From Streptomyces cynarae (GTDB lineage Bacteria; Actinomycetota; Actinomycetes; Streptomycetales; Streptomycetaceae), in assembly GCF_025642135.1 (NCBI RefSeq), contig NZ_CP106793.1, positions 4,344,001 to 4,408,000 on the forward strand: DNA of 64,000 bases, written 5' to 3'. The first letter of the stretch is position 1. The number at the start of each line of letters is the position of its first letter. Under the pieces are notes generated by a model. The model did no database searches and had not been told where the DNA came from. It was given only the letters and a program-made list of their open reading frames with translations. Shown here in pieces: positions 54,587-62,760 of the stretch. Position numbers and translations under genes: made by a program.

Positions 54587-54897
54587 GCCACCGCGCAGCC
54601 CTCGGCGGTGGGGCGCTGTTGCGCACCGCTCTCCGGTCTGGCGGCCTGCGCCGCAGCGACTCGTCGACGGCACAGGCCGACCGGTACCCGCTCGAGACGG
54701 CGGCCCGCTTCGGGAGCGGGTCGTCGGTACGGTGCGGAACATGCGTCGGCAGCGCTGGTTCACCGGGGCATCGGCCGTAGTGACCGGCGTCCGCGACGCG
54801 GCCGCGACCGACAGGACGGACCGCATCAGGTGCACGGGGCGGCCCGTGTGCCCCACGGGGACTTTCAAATTGACGGTCCGTCAGCCACACTGGCGCG
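54587..54897. other. Intergenic region after sigN
   Basis: 311 bp with no supported gene, repeat or hairpin that I can defend. It should carry the promoter of the surface protein that follows. Confidence 0.4.
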
Positions 54898-55662
54898 ATG
54901 CTTCCAGCGACATGGTTGCGGGGCCGTCGGGGGCTCGTGGTCGGGGCGTCGGCGGTCGTCGTCTGCCTGGGCGGGATCCTGGCCGCGGGTACTGGCGGCG
55001 CGGACGGTGAGGCATATGTGGCGGTCGGCCCCGCGGGCGGCGGCCCCCCGGCGTCCGGTACGGCGGTGGCGCCGACCGGGGACGTGACACTGGTCCCCCT
55101 CGACGGACCGTCCGGGACCGGAAGCGCCGGGAACAAGACCGCCGGGAACAAGACCCCCGGGACCAGGAGTCCAGGCATCCCGGACTCCCGCACGAGCGCT
55201 CCAACGACAGCCGGTGACGGCCCGGCCTCCGGCCCGACAGCCGTGCGGGAAACGGCCGGTGCGGCCATCGAGACCGGCACCGGTACCAAGTCGCCCGCGC
55301 CCGGCCCGGTTTCACCCTCTCCTACGCCGACCATCCCTCGCCCCACACCGAGTGGCCCCGCAGTGCTCACCGCGGGCCGACCCGAGCGGCAGCCCACCGA
55401 CCACCGCTGGTGCGAGAACGTGACCGTCCTCTTCCGCAACAGCGGCGGCACCCCGGTGCGTTCGGGCACGGTGACCCTCGGAACCCACATCATCGGGGCG
55501 CTCGGGACCGACTGGGCGACGATCGAGTCCACGGAGGCGCTGCCCGCGCCGCTCGCCGCCGAGGCGTCGGTGAAAGGGGCCTGGACGGTATGCGTCGAGG
55601 CCTGGCGGGTACCGCTCGGGATGCACGTCGAGACGCGGGACGTGACCGTCCGGTGGACGTAG
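54898..55662 (+). CDS. Exported Pro/Thr-rich hypothetical protein
   Basis: The 254-residue product has an N-terminal signal or anchor (LVVGASAVVVCLGGILAAG), a long Gly/Pro/Thr/Ser-rich linker with an SAGNKTAGNKTPGTRSPG repeat (about 75-95) and a C-terminal beta-rich domain (about 168-254). Two Cys (RWCENVT and TVCVEAW) probably form a disulfide. I do not recognise the domain; it resembles carbohydrate-binding or fibronectin-like modules only in general shape. Possibly a spore or aerial surface protein given its place after sigN (weak inference). Confidence 0.7.
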   Translation: MLPATWLRGRRGLVVGASAVVVCLGGILAAGTGGADGEAYVAVGPAGGGPPASGTAVAPTGDVTLVPLDGPSGTGSAGNKTAGNKTPGTRSPGIPDSRTSAPTTAGDGPASGPTAVRETAGAAIETGTGTKSPAPGPVSPSPTPTIPRPTPSGPAVLTAGRPERQPTDHRWCENVTVLFRNSGGTPVRSGTVTLGTHIIGALGTDWATIESTEALPAPLAAEASVKGAWTVCVEAWRVPLGMHVETRDVTVRWT

Positions 55663-55681
55663 CGGAGGTGCGGGCGTCGGC

Positions 55682-55879
55682 CTACTTCAGCGCCAGCCAG
55701 GCCACCGCGGCGACGATCGCGACGGCGACCACGACGCCGACGATCAGGCCGATGCGGGGGCCGGCCGGAGCGGCCGCCTGCTGCCGGCCCTGAGGGGCCG
55801 CCTCGTCGACGAACGCGCGGAACATCTGCGTGTTGCCAGCGGGGTCGTAGTTGCCCTGGGGGCCCTGGGTGTTAGCCAT
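55682..55879 (-). CDS. 65-residue membrane protein
   Basis: The product begins MANTQGPQGNYDPAGNTQMFRAFVDEAAPQG and has one C-terminal membrane helix (IGLIVGVVVAVAIVAAVAWLAL), a tail-anchored topology. ATG at 55879 is the only sensible start. It is convergent with the surface-protein gene, 19 nt away. Function unknown. Confidence 0.75.
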   Translation of the reverse strand: MANTQGPQGNYDPAGNTQMFRAFVDEAAPQGRQQAAAPAGPRIGLIVGVVVAVAIVAAVAWLALK

Positions 55880-56064
55880 GGCCCCGGACCCTAGCGAATA
55901 CGTGGGGTACTGCCCAAGTGAGGGTTCTGTAAGGGGCTGCCTCCGGGGGCCTGCCGCGAGGCCGTTCACAGCGGTGCCACAGACAGGCACCCCCTCCACC
56001 TGCACGTTTACTTCTGCCAATGCTTGCCTTTGCCAAGTTTTTAGCTCCAGAAACCCCGCTTCAT

Positions 56065-56105
56065 TTGCCTGCAGCAACCAATCTCCTTATGGTTGCTCCA
56101 GGCAA
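56065..56105. promoter_or_regulatory. Probable MarR operator
   Basis: TTGCCTGCAGCAACC (56065-56079) and GGTTGCTCCAGGCAA (56091-56105) form a 15-bp inverted repeat with one mismatch and an 11-bp spacer, 18 bp before the marR start. It probably binds the MarR protein for autoregulation. Confidence 0.75.
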
Positions 56106-56123
56106 CGATAAGAAGGAGGTGCC

Positions 56124-56633
56124 ATGGCCGGGCGAGCGCAGTACGAAGAGCTGGCGCGTCAGCTCAGCGCCTTCGGCGCCGTGAAGAGAGACCTCGGGCG
56201 CTGCCTGCCGCCCGACTGCCCCGGCGGTTCCGCCGCCGTGCTCACCCTGCTGGGCCGCCACGGCGACATGCGCATGAGCAAGCTCGCGGAGCTGCTCGCC
56301 GTCGACATGTCGGTCACCAGCCGCCACGTGGCGCACGTCGCGGACCGCGGCTGGATCGAGCGCCGCCCGGACCCCGCGGACAAGCGCTCCCGCATCCTGC
56401 GTCTGACGGCGCCCGGCCGGGTCCAGCTCGACGAGCTGTCCCGGCGCACCGCCGAGCTGCTCGCCGACCGGCTGAGCGACTGGTCGGAGGACGACGTCGG
56501 CCGCCTCATCCAGCTCATGGCACGGCTCAGGGAGAGCTTCGGCGACTGCCGTTCCACTCCGCGGCTCGCGCAGGCCGCACCCGCGACGGAATCCGTTGCC
56601 CACCAGACCACCCGTACACCCGCAAGCACGTAA
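56124..56633 (+). CDS. MarR-family transcriptional regulator
   Basis: The 169-residue protein has the winged HTH with MRMSKLAELLAVDMSVTSRHVAHVADRGWIERRPDPADKRSRI (DxR wing, about 50-95) and helical dimerisation ends. It likely represses itself and the efflux pump that follows after 13 nt. ATG at 56124 follows AAGGAGG with 4-nt spacing. The C-terminal 25 residues (AQAAPATESVAHQTT) are unstructured. Typical inducers are small phenolic compounds or antibiotics. Confidence 0.93.
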   Translation: MAGRAQYEELARQLSAFGAVKRDLGRCLPPDCPGGSAAVLTLLGRHGDMRMSKLAELLAVDMSVTSRHVAHVADRGWIERRPDPADKRSRILRLTAPGRVQLDELSRRTAELLADRLSDWSEDDVGRLIQLMARLRESFGDCRSTPRLAQAAPATESVAHQTTRTPAST

Positions 56634-56646
56634 GTAAAGGAAGCCC

Positions 56647-58449
56647 ATGGCAACGACCACACCAGCCGGTGTGCGGGCTCACGCCAAGCACGGGGGAGGC
56701 TCCCCGGACGGCGCTCCGATGACGCACCGGCAGATCATGGAGGCCCTCTCCGGGCTTCTGCTCGGCATGTTCGTGGCGATCCTGTCGTCCACGATCGTCA
56801 CCAACGCGCTGCCGCACATCATCGGCGACCTCGGCGGCGGCCAGTCCGCCTACACCTGGGTCGTCACCGCCTCGCTGCTGGCGATGACCGCGACCACCCC
56901 GCTGTGGGGCAAGCTCGCGGACCTGTACAGCAAGAAGGCGCTCGTCCAGATAGCCCTGATCGTCTACGTCCTGGGCTCGATGGCGGCCGGTCTGTCGCAG
57001 AACCCCGGCATGCTGATCGCCTGCCGTGTCGTGCAGGGCATCGGCGTCGGCGGTCTGTCCGCGCTGGCGCAGATCGTCATGGCCGCGATGATCTCCCCGC
57101 GTGAGCGCGGGCGTTACTCCGGCTACCTGGGCGCCACGTTCGCCATCGCCACCGTCGGCGGCCCGCTGCTCGGCGGTGTCATCACCGACACCTCGTGGCT
57201 GGGCTGGCGCTGGTGCTTCTACGTCGGCGTGCCCTTCGCGGTGATCGCGCTGATCGTGCTGCAGAAGACCCTGCACCTGCCCGTGGTCAAGCGGGAGGTC
57301 AAGGTCGACTGGGGTGGCGCGTTCTTCATCGCCGCCGCGGTCTCGCTGCTGCTGGTCTGGGTGACCTTCGCCGGCGACAAGTACGACTGGCTGTCCTGGC
57401 AGACGTACACCATGGTCGGCGGTTCGATCGTCCTCGGCGCGCTGTTCGTGCTGATCGAGACCAAGGCGAGCGAGCCGATCATCCCGCTGCGGCTGTTCCG
57501 CAACCGCACCATCACGCTGGCATCGCTCGCCTCGCTCTTCGTGGGTGTCGCGATGTTCACCGGCACGGTGTTCTTCAGCCAGTACTTCCAGCTCGCCCGC
57601 GACAAGTCCCCGACGATGTCGGGTGTCCTGACGATCCCGATGATCGGTGGCCTGTTCGTCTCCTCCACCGTCTCCGGCCAGTTCATCACCCGCACAGGAC
57701 GCTGGAAGGCGTGGCTGGTCAGCGGTGGCGTGCTGGTGACGGCCGGCCTGGGCCTGCTCGGCACCATCCGGTACGACACGGCCTACTGGAAGATGGCGGT
57801 CTTCATGGCCCTGATGGGTCTCGGCATCGGCATGATGATGCAGAACCTGGTGCTGTGCACCCAGAACCAGGTGGCGCCGCAGGACCTGGGGTCGGCCAGC
57901 TCCACGGTCACCTTCTTCCGTTCCCTCGGCGGTGCGGTCGGCGTCTCCGCGCTCGGCGCGGTGCTCTCCCACCGGATCACCCACTACATCACCGACGGCA
58001 TCAGCACCCTGAGCCCGAAGTACCAGGCCGCCCTGGCCGGCTCGAGCTCCACGGACAGCATCCCGGACCTGGCCAAGCTGCCGGCCCCGCTGCGCACGCT
58101 GCTGGAGAGCGCCTACGGCCACGGCATCGCCGACGTCTTCCTGATCGCCGGCTGCCTTGCGGCCGTCGCCTTCCTGATCACCCTGTTCATCAAGGAGGTC
58201 CCGTTGAAGACCAAGGGCGCGCTGGCGCAGGCCGCTGCCGACTCGGCTCCGCAGGAGGCCCCCGCGGCGGCCACCCCGGCCGAGGCGTCCACGCCGGCCG
58301 AGGCCTCCGCGCCCGCTGCGGCTGCCGCGCCGCGCCGAGGAGAGGGTCCCGAGCTGGGCGGTGGCGAGCACCGAGACCTCCGGCGAGGGCACGGGCACGC
58401 AGCGCCTCGCGGCCGTCGCCACGATCGCCCGGCCGGAGGGGGCCGGTGA
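56647..58449 (+). CDS. DHA2-family (14-TM) MFS drug efflux transporter, C-terminus apparently frameshifted
   Basis: EmrB/QacA-type proton antiporter with motif C region AIATVGGPLLGG, motif A GKLADLYSKKALVQ and 14 helices by inspection, ending near VFLIAGCLAAVAFLITLFI. The frame continues through an Ala/Pro-rich tail and then into Arg/Gly nonsense (RRGEGPELGGG onward) to 58449. One base away, the DNA reads AEERVPSWAVASTETSGEG and a carboxypeptidase-regulatory-like domain to 59215. The original protein was probably a single fusion of about 850 residues. The break lies at about 58321-58338 in gccgcgccgcgcc. Confidence 0.88.
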   Translation: MATTTPAGVRAHAKHGGGSPDGAPMTHRQIMEALSGLLLGMFVAILSSTIVTNALPHIIGDLGGGQSAYTWVVTASLLAMTATTPLWGKLADLYSKKALVQIALIVYVLGSMAAGLSQNPGMLIACRVVQGIGVGGLSALAQIVMAAMISPRERGRYSGYLGATFAIATVGGPLLGGVITDTSWLGWRWCFYVGVPFAVIALIVLQKTLHLPVVKREVKVDWGGAFFIAAAVSLLLVWVTFAGDKYDWLSWQTYTMVGGSIVLGALFVLIETKASEPIIPLRLFRNRTITLASLASLFVGVAMFTGTVFFSQYFQLARDKSPTMSGVLTIPMIGGLFVSSTVSGQFITRTGRWKAWLVSGGVLVTAGLGLLGTIRYDTAYWKMAVFMALMGLGIGMMMQNLVLCTQNQVAPQDLGSASSTVTFFRSLGGAVGVSALGAVLSHRITHYITDGISTLSPKYQAALAGSSSTDSIPDLAKLPAPLRTLLESAYGHGIADVFLIAGCLAAVAFLITLFIKEVPLKTKGALAQAAADSAPQEAPAAATPAEASTPAEASAPAAAAAPRRGEGPELGGGEHRDLRRGHGHAAPRGRRHDRPAGGGR

Positions 58450-59215
58450 CGGCGGTGGCATCCCGGTCCGCGGCTTCGTCCGCGGCGGCGAGGGCGCGCC
58501 GGTCCCGCAGGCCGCCGTCACCCTGATCTCCCTCGGGGGACGGCAGCTGGGCCGGTCGGTCGCGCAGGCGGACGGTTCCTACGCGGTGCACGCTCCGGGC
58601 ACCGGTTCCTACGTCCTGATCGCCTCCGCCGACGGCCACCAGCCGCAGGCCTCCACGATCGTCGTGCACGACGAGCCGGTGTCGTACGACGTCCTGCTCA
58701 GCGGCACCAGTGGCCTGAGCGGCGTCGTCCGCGCCGCCGAGACCGGGCTGCCGGTCAAGGACGCGATGGTCATCGTCACCGACGTGCGCGGCGACCTGCT
58801 GGCCACCGCCACCACCGGCGAGCAGGGCACCTTCTCCTTCGCGGAGCTCGTGCCGGGTGCCGTGACCGTCGCGGTGAACGCCGCCGGGCACCGCCCGCGG
58901 GCCCTGCCCGTCGAGGTCGGCGCCGCCGGAGTGACGCGGGTCGAGATCGACCTCGACTCCGGCTCCCAGGTCCAGGGCGTCGTACGGGCCCCGCACGGCC
59001 CCCTCGCGGACGCCCGGGTGACTCTGGTGGACGCGGCGGGCAACGTGGTCGGCACCGCCACCACCGGCGTGGACGGCGCGTACGCCTTCACCGACCTGAA
59101 CAGCGGCGAGTACACCGTCATCGCGACGGGCTACCCGCCGGTGGCCACCGCGGTGACCGTCTCCGGCCGCGGCGTCGACGACCACGACATCGAACTCGCC
59201 CACCCGGGCGAGTAG
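58361..59215 (+). CDS. Carboxypeptidase-regulatory-like repeat protein (detached tail of the MFS gene)
   Basis: The 284-residue frame has three transthyretin-like repeats of the type SGLSGVVRAAETGLPVKDAMVIVTD...GTFSFAELVPG (CarboxypepD_reg). They fold as small beta-sandwiches. GTG at 58361 is the first start, but its GAGGAGAGG is about 15 nt away and the first residues (ASTETSGEG) read like an internal linker. It is therefore more likely the cytoplasmic tail of the upstream transporter, separated by a one-base frame break, than an independent gene. It has no signal peptide. Confidence 0.7.
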   Translation: MASTETSGEGTGTQRLAAVATIARPEGAGDGGGIPVRGFVRGGEGAPVPQAAVTLISLGGRQLGRSVAQADGSYAVHAPGTGSYVLIASADGHQPQASTIVVHDEPVSYDVLLSGTSGLSGVVRAAETGLPVKDAMVIVTDVRGDLLATATTGEQGTFSFAELVPGAVTVAVNAAGHRPRALPVEVGAAGVTRVEIDLDSGSQVQGVVRAPHGPLADARVTLVDAAGNVVGTATTGVDGAYAFTDLNSGEYTVIATGYPPVATAVTVSGRGVDDHDIELAHPGE

Positions 59216-59333
59216 TCCGGAGTCCGGCTCGTGGGGGCGCGCTGTGAGCGACAAGCGCCCCCGCGGGCCGGATTTTTTTCGGCCGCCACGGGGATTTATC
59301 AAGGATTCAAGGGATTTAGAGGGGAACCACGCG

Positions 59334-60155
59334 ATGGGACTGACCGCACGGATCCGTACGCGAGACGGATGGGCCGTGTCGCACGCGGTCGTCACCGTGA
59401 CCGACATGACCGGGACGCAGGTCCTGCGCGCCGAGGCCGACGCGGAGGGCGTCGTCCGGGACGCGACCGAGCTGGCGCCCGGCGCCTACACCGTGATCGT
59501 CACGGCGGTCGGGTACGCGCCCGCCGCCTCCAGCGCGATCGTCACCGCGAGCGGACGGGCCGAGGTCGGCACCGTGACGCTCGCCCGGCAGGGCGGCACC
59601 GAACTGCCGCCGCCCGGCCCGTGGTCCATCGACCCGGCGCACTCCTCGGTGGGCGCGGTCGCGCAGCACCTGGGGATCTCCAGCGTGCACGGGCGGTTCA
59701 CGGACTTCGCCGGGCGCATCGAGATCGCCCCGGACGAGGTGGAGAAGTCCCGCGTCGAGGCCGTCATCCGCGCCGAGTCCATCGACACGGGCAACGGCAT
59801 GCGCGACACCCACCTGAGGTCGGCCGACTTCCTGGACGTCGAGAGGTACCCGGAGATCACCTACCGCTCGACCGGCCTGACGGCCGCGGGCGCGGACCGC
59901 TGGACGGTGCACGGCGAGCTGACCCTGCACGGGGTGGTCCGCCCGGTGGATCTGGACCTCGCCTACCTCGGCACCGGCTCCGACCCGTGGGGCGGTACCC
60001 GTGCGGCCTTCCGCGCGACCACGGAACTGCGCCGCGAGGACTTCGCGATGAACTACAACCAGGTCGTCCAGGCGGGCATCGCCGCCATCGGCACCACGTT
60101 GAAGGTGGAGCTGGACATCCAGGCGGTGCAGGGCGAGTCGCTACCGTCCGCGTGA
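59334..60155 (+). CDS. YceI-family protein with N-terminal carboxypeptidase-regulatory-like domain
   Basis: The 273-residue product joins a transthyretin-like domain (about 1-90, MGLTARIRTRDGWAVSHAVVTVTDM) to a YceI lipocalin-like domain (about 97-270, WSIDPAHSSVGAVAQHLGIS, ending GTTLKVELDIQA). YceI proteins bind isoprenoid or lipid ligands. No signal peptide is visible, so it is cytoplasmic. ATG at 59334 follows AGAGGGGAACC. It shares its N-terminal fold with the tail of the efflux gene just upstream, which suggests a functional link. Its 3' end overlaps the convergent ANTAR gene by 15 bp. Confidence 0.9.
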   Translation: MGLTARIRTRDGWAVSHAVVTVTDMTGTQVLRAEADAEGVVRDATELAPGAYTVIVTAVGYAPAASSAIVTASGRAEVGTVTLARQGGTELPPPGPWSIDPAHSSVGAVAQHLGISSVHGRFTDFAGRIEIAPDEVEKSRVEAVIRAESIDTGNGMRDTHLRSADFLDVERYPEITYRSTGLTAAGADRWTVHGELTLHGVVRPVDLDLAYLGTGSDPWGGTRAAFRATTELRREDFAMNYNQVVQAGIAAIGTTLKVELDIQAVQGESLPSA

Positions 60156-60848
60156 CGGCGGGCGGCCGTCGCCCGAGACCCGGGACACCAGATCGGTGGC
60201 CAGGTCGCGGAGCTTGGTGTTCGTGTCCTGGGAGATCCGGCGCAGGCGCTCCAGGGCGATCCGGGCACTGACCCGCTCCTGCGCCATCAGTATGCCGATC
60301 GCCTGGTCGATGACGCTGCGGGAGAGCAGGGCGGTGCGCACGTCGGCGGCGTCGGCGCGCTCGCGTTCCACGCGCAGGGCGACGTCGACGGCCTCGGCGG
60401 TCCGCGCCGCGAAGGCACGGGCCCGGTCACGGACCGTGCCGAGCACTCCGGGCTCGATTCCGTAGAAGTTCAGTGCGGCGCCGGTGTCGCCCTCGACCGC
60501 GAGCGGCACCGCGAGAACACAGCGCACCCCGACCGACAGCGCGTACTCCGTGTACGCGGGCCAGCGCGTCTCGGCGGCCAGGTCGGGGGCGTACTGCTCG
60601 GTCCCCGTCTCGGCGGCCGTGACGCAGGGGCCGGTGCCGTTCTCGTACTGGCGCAGATCCAGGCCGCTGGGCAGGGTTCCGCTGCCCGCCAGGGTCAGCA
60701 GACGGTCGCCGCGGCGGACGGTGATGCTGCAGGCGGCGCAGCCGGGCACGGCCTCGACCGCGCGGTCGGTCAGGTCCCGCAAAAGCGTGTCGAGACCGCC
60801 GCTGCGCACGATCGCCTGGTCGAGCGGGTAGGGCATCTCGGGTCTCAT
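60141..60848 (-). CDS. GAF-ANTAR regulator
   Basis: The 235-residue protein has a GAF domain (about 15-160) and an ANTAR RNA-binding domain (about 175-230, SVIDQAIGILMAQERVSARIALERLRRIS). ANTAR proteins bind dual hairpins in nascent RNA to prevent termination. The GAF domain likely binds a small ligand. ATG at 60848 follows a usual family N-terminus (MPYPLDQAIVRSG). Adjacent to a second GAF-ANTAR gene in tandem, 41 nt apart. Confidence 0.92.
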   Translation of the reverse strand: MRPEMPYPLDQAIVRSGGLDTLLRDLTDRAVEAVPGCAACSITVRRGDRLLTLAGSGTLPSGLDLRQYENGTGPCVTAAETGTEQYAPDLAAETRWPAYTEYALSVGVRCVLAVPLAVEGDTGAALNFYGIEPGVLGTVRDRARAFAARTAEAVDVALRVERERADAADVRTALLSRSVIDQAIGILMAQERVSARIALERLRRISQDTNTKLRDLATDLVSRVSGDGRPPSRGR

Positions 60849-60889
60849 GACATGCTTTTGTCCCCGTTTCGACGATCAACTCCTGACCG

Positions 60890-61621
60890 TCATGTGGTGT
60901 GGTTCGCATCGACGATGCGGCGGGCGAGGTCCCGCAGCTTGACGTTCTCCCGCTGCGAGGCGCGCACCAGACTGTCGAACGCCTCCGTGGCGTCCATGTT
61001 CAGGCGCTCCATGAGGATGCCGGTGGCCTGGCCGATCAGGTCCCGGGTGTGCATCGCCTCGGTGAGCTGCTCGCGCACGGTCACCGAGTCCAGCGCGAGG
61101 CCGACGTGCGCGGTGAACAGCCGGCCGATCCGCGTCGCGGCGTCGTCGAAGGCGTGCGGCTTGCCGGCGTAGACGGTGAGGACGGTCAGGCGTCGCTTGT
61201 CGGCGCGCAGCCGCAGCGCGAGCGCCGAGCGCAGGCCCAGTCCGGCCAGCACGGAGCCACCCGCGTCGCTCTCGCTGTCCGCCACGCGCACGACGGGCGC
61301 GTGCCACAGGTGGTCCCAGTACGGGGCGCTGTCGCTGCCCGGCCGGGAGTCGTGGGCGGTGCGGACGACTTCGTCGCTCCAGGCGAGCGTACGGAAGTGA
61401 GTGCCGCGCTCCGCCTCGGAGATGACCGCGTGTTCGGCGCCCGGCACCAGGCGCACCGCGAGGTCGACGGCGGTGCTCATGGTGCTGTGCGGGGTGACCG
61501 TGTCGTGCAGTTGCCTGGCCGCCGCGGTCAGCGCCTCGGCCAGCTCGAAGCCCCGTGGAAAATCAGGCAAATCAGAAAAGTCGGACGCAGGCACACGAAC
61601 CTCTTCGGCGTGCACGGCCAT
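60890..61621 (-). CDS. GAF-ANTAR regulator (second)
   Basis: The 243-residue paralogue has a GAF domain (about 40-180) and ANTAR domain (DLIGQATGILMERLNMDATEAFDSLVRASQRENVKLRDLA). The N-terminus (MAVHAEEVRVPASDFSDLPDFPRG) lacks a clear ribosome site; GTG or ATG starts farther upstream are possible. Co-directional with the gene after it, so probably a two-gene unit; sequence divergence suggests different ligands. Confidence 0.88.
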   Translation of the reverse strand: MAVHAEEVRVPASDFSDLPDFPRGFELAEALTAAARQLHDTVTPHSTMSTAVDLAVRLVPGAEHAVISEAERGTHFRTLAWSDEVVRTAHDSRPGSDSAPYWDHLWHAPVVRVADSESDAGGSVLAGLGLRSALALRLRADKRRLTVLTVYAGKPHAFDDAATRIGRLFTAHVGLALDSVTVREQLTEAMHTRDLIGQATGILMERLNMDATEAFDSLVRASQRENVKLRDLARRIVDANHTT

Positions 61622-61828
61622 AAGGCCATGCGCAGGAGAGCTCCGCAGCACATTCCCGACTGCGAGCGCAGGACGGACAGAACTTTATCTCCTTCCTGCG
61701 GGACGATTGACGCCCGGTTGACTCTCGGCGGTCCCCCTTTCGGAGCGGCGCACGACAGTGGTGCAATGAGGCGACAGGTCAGGAAGCGGCCTCCCTGAGC
61801 CCGGACGAACCTCTGCCAGGTGAGTGCC

Positions 61829-62182
61829 ATGACCCATGTCCCAAGCCCGTGCCGGGTGCGCAATCTTCCCGGCCGCAGCCTGATCGTCCTGCCCCAGGAG
61901 ATCGACCTGTCCAACTCCCCCGCGCTGTGCGCCGCCATCACGTCCTTCGCCGGGGTGCGCGCCACCCGGCTCAGCGTGCTGATCCTGGACTTCACCCGCA
62001 CCGGCTTCATGGACTCCCAGGGCGCCCGCCTCGTCCAGGACGTACGGTCCCGGCTGCCCGCGCGGGTCGGGGTACGGGTGGTGGCGGCACCGCTCGGCGT
62101 CCCGAGCCGCGTCCTGGAGCTGACCGGGGTACGACGGGACGTGCCCGTGTACGACAGCCTGGCGGAGGCGTTGGAGTCCTGA
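61829..62182 (+). CDS. STAS-domain anti-sigma-factor antagonist-like protein
   Basis: The 117-residue protein has the STAS fold with DFTRTGFMDSQGARLVQDV; the Asp-Ser at the usual phosphorylation site is present. In partner-switching, such antagonists are phosphorylated by kinases and reactivated by SpoIIE-type phosphatases like the one at 19501 (inference only). ATG at 61829 follows AGGTGA; GTG at 61820 would add three residues. Divergent from the ANTAR pair, with the shared 61622-61828 gap as control region. Confidence 0.85.
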   Translation: MTHVPSPCRVRNLPGRSLIVLPQEIDLSNSPALCAAITSFAGVRATRLSVLILDFTRTGFMDSQGARLVQDVRSRLPARVGVRVVAAPLGVPSRVLELTGVRRDVPVYDSLAEALES

Positions 62183-62250
62183 AGCCGACGTGCGGTCGTA
62201 GGCACGACAGGGTCAGCCTCGGCACGGCCCGGTGCCTCTAGGCTGCGGGC

Positions 62251-62724
62251 ATGGCACCGAACATCGCGACCAACACCGACGTGTCCCTGGACGAGTTGCT
62301 GGACTTCGTGCGCCCCCGTCACCGCGCGATCCTGCTGACCCGCCGCGCGGACGGCAGCCCCCAGGGGTCGCCGCTGACCTGCGGCGTCGACGACTCGGGG
62401 CGGATCGTCGTCTCCACGTACCCGGAGCGCGCCAAGACCCGCAACGCCAAGCGGGACGAGCGGGTCAGCATCATCGTGCTCAGTGACGACTGGAACGGGC
62501 CCTGGGTCCAGATCGACGGCACGGCCGAGGTCATCGACACGCCGGAGTCCGTCGAACCGCTCGTCGAGTACTACCGCAACATCGCGGGCGAGCACCCGGA
62601 CTGGGACGAGTACCGCCGGGCCATGGTCAAGCAGGGCAAGTCGATCATCCGGATCACCCCCGTGCGCTGGGGTCCCGTGGCGACGGGCGGCTTCCCGGCC
62701 CGTCTGGTCTCCTCCGAGGACTGA
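62251..62724 (+). CDS. PPOX-class F420-dependent enzyme
   Basis: The 157-residue split-barrel flavin/deazaflavin reductase-type protein reads FVRPRHRAILLTRRADGSPQGSPLTCGVD, then AKTRNAKRDERVSIIVLSDD (cofactor phosphate-binding region). It ends RITPVRWGPVATGGFPA. Substrate is unknown; relatives reduce diverse small molecules using F420H2. It is convergent with the TetR gene. Start ATG 62251 as in the family. Confidence 0.87.
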   Translation: MAPNIATNTDVSLDELLDFVRPRHRAILLTRRADGSPQGSPLTCGVDDSGRIVVSTYPERAKTRNAKRDERVSIIVLSDDWNGPWVQIDGTAEVIDTPESVEPLVEYYRNIAGEHPDWDEYRRAMVKQGKSIIRITPVRWGPVATGGFPARLVSSED

Positions 62725-62760
62725 CAGCCTGCGTACGGGCCCTCGGGTCCAGGTACGGCC

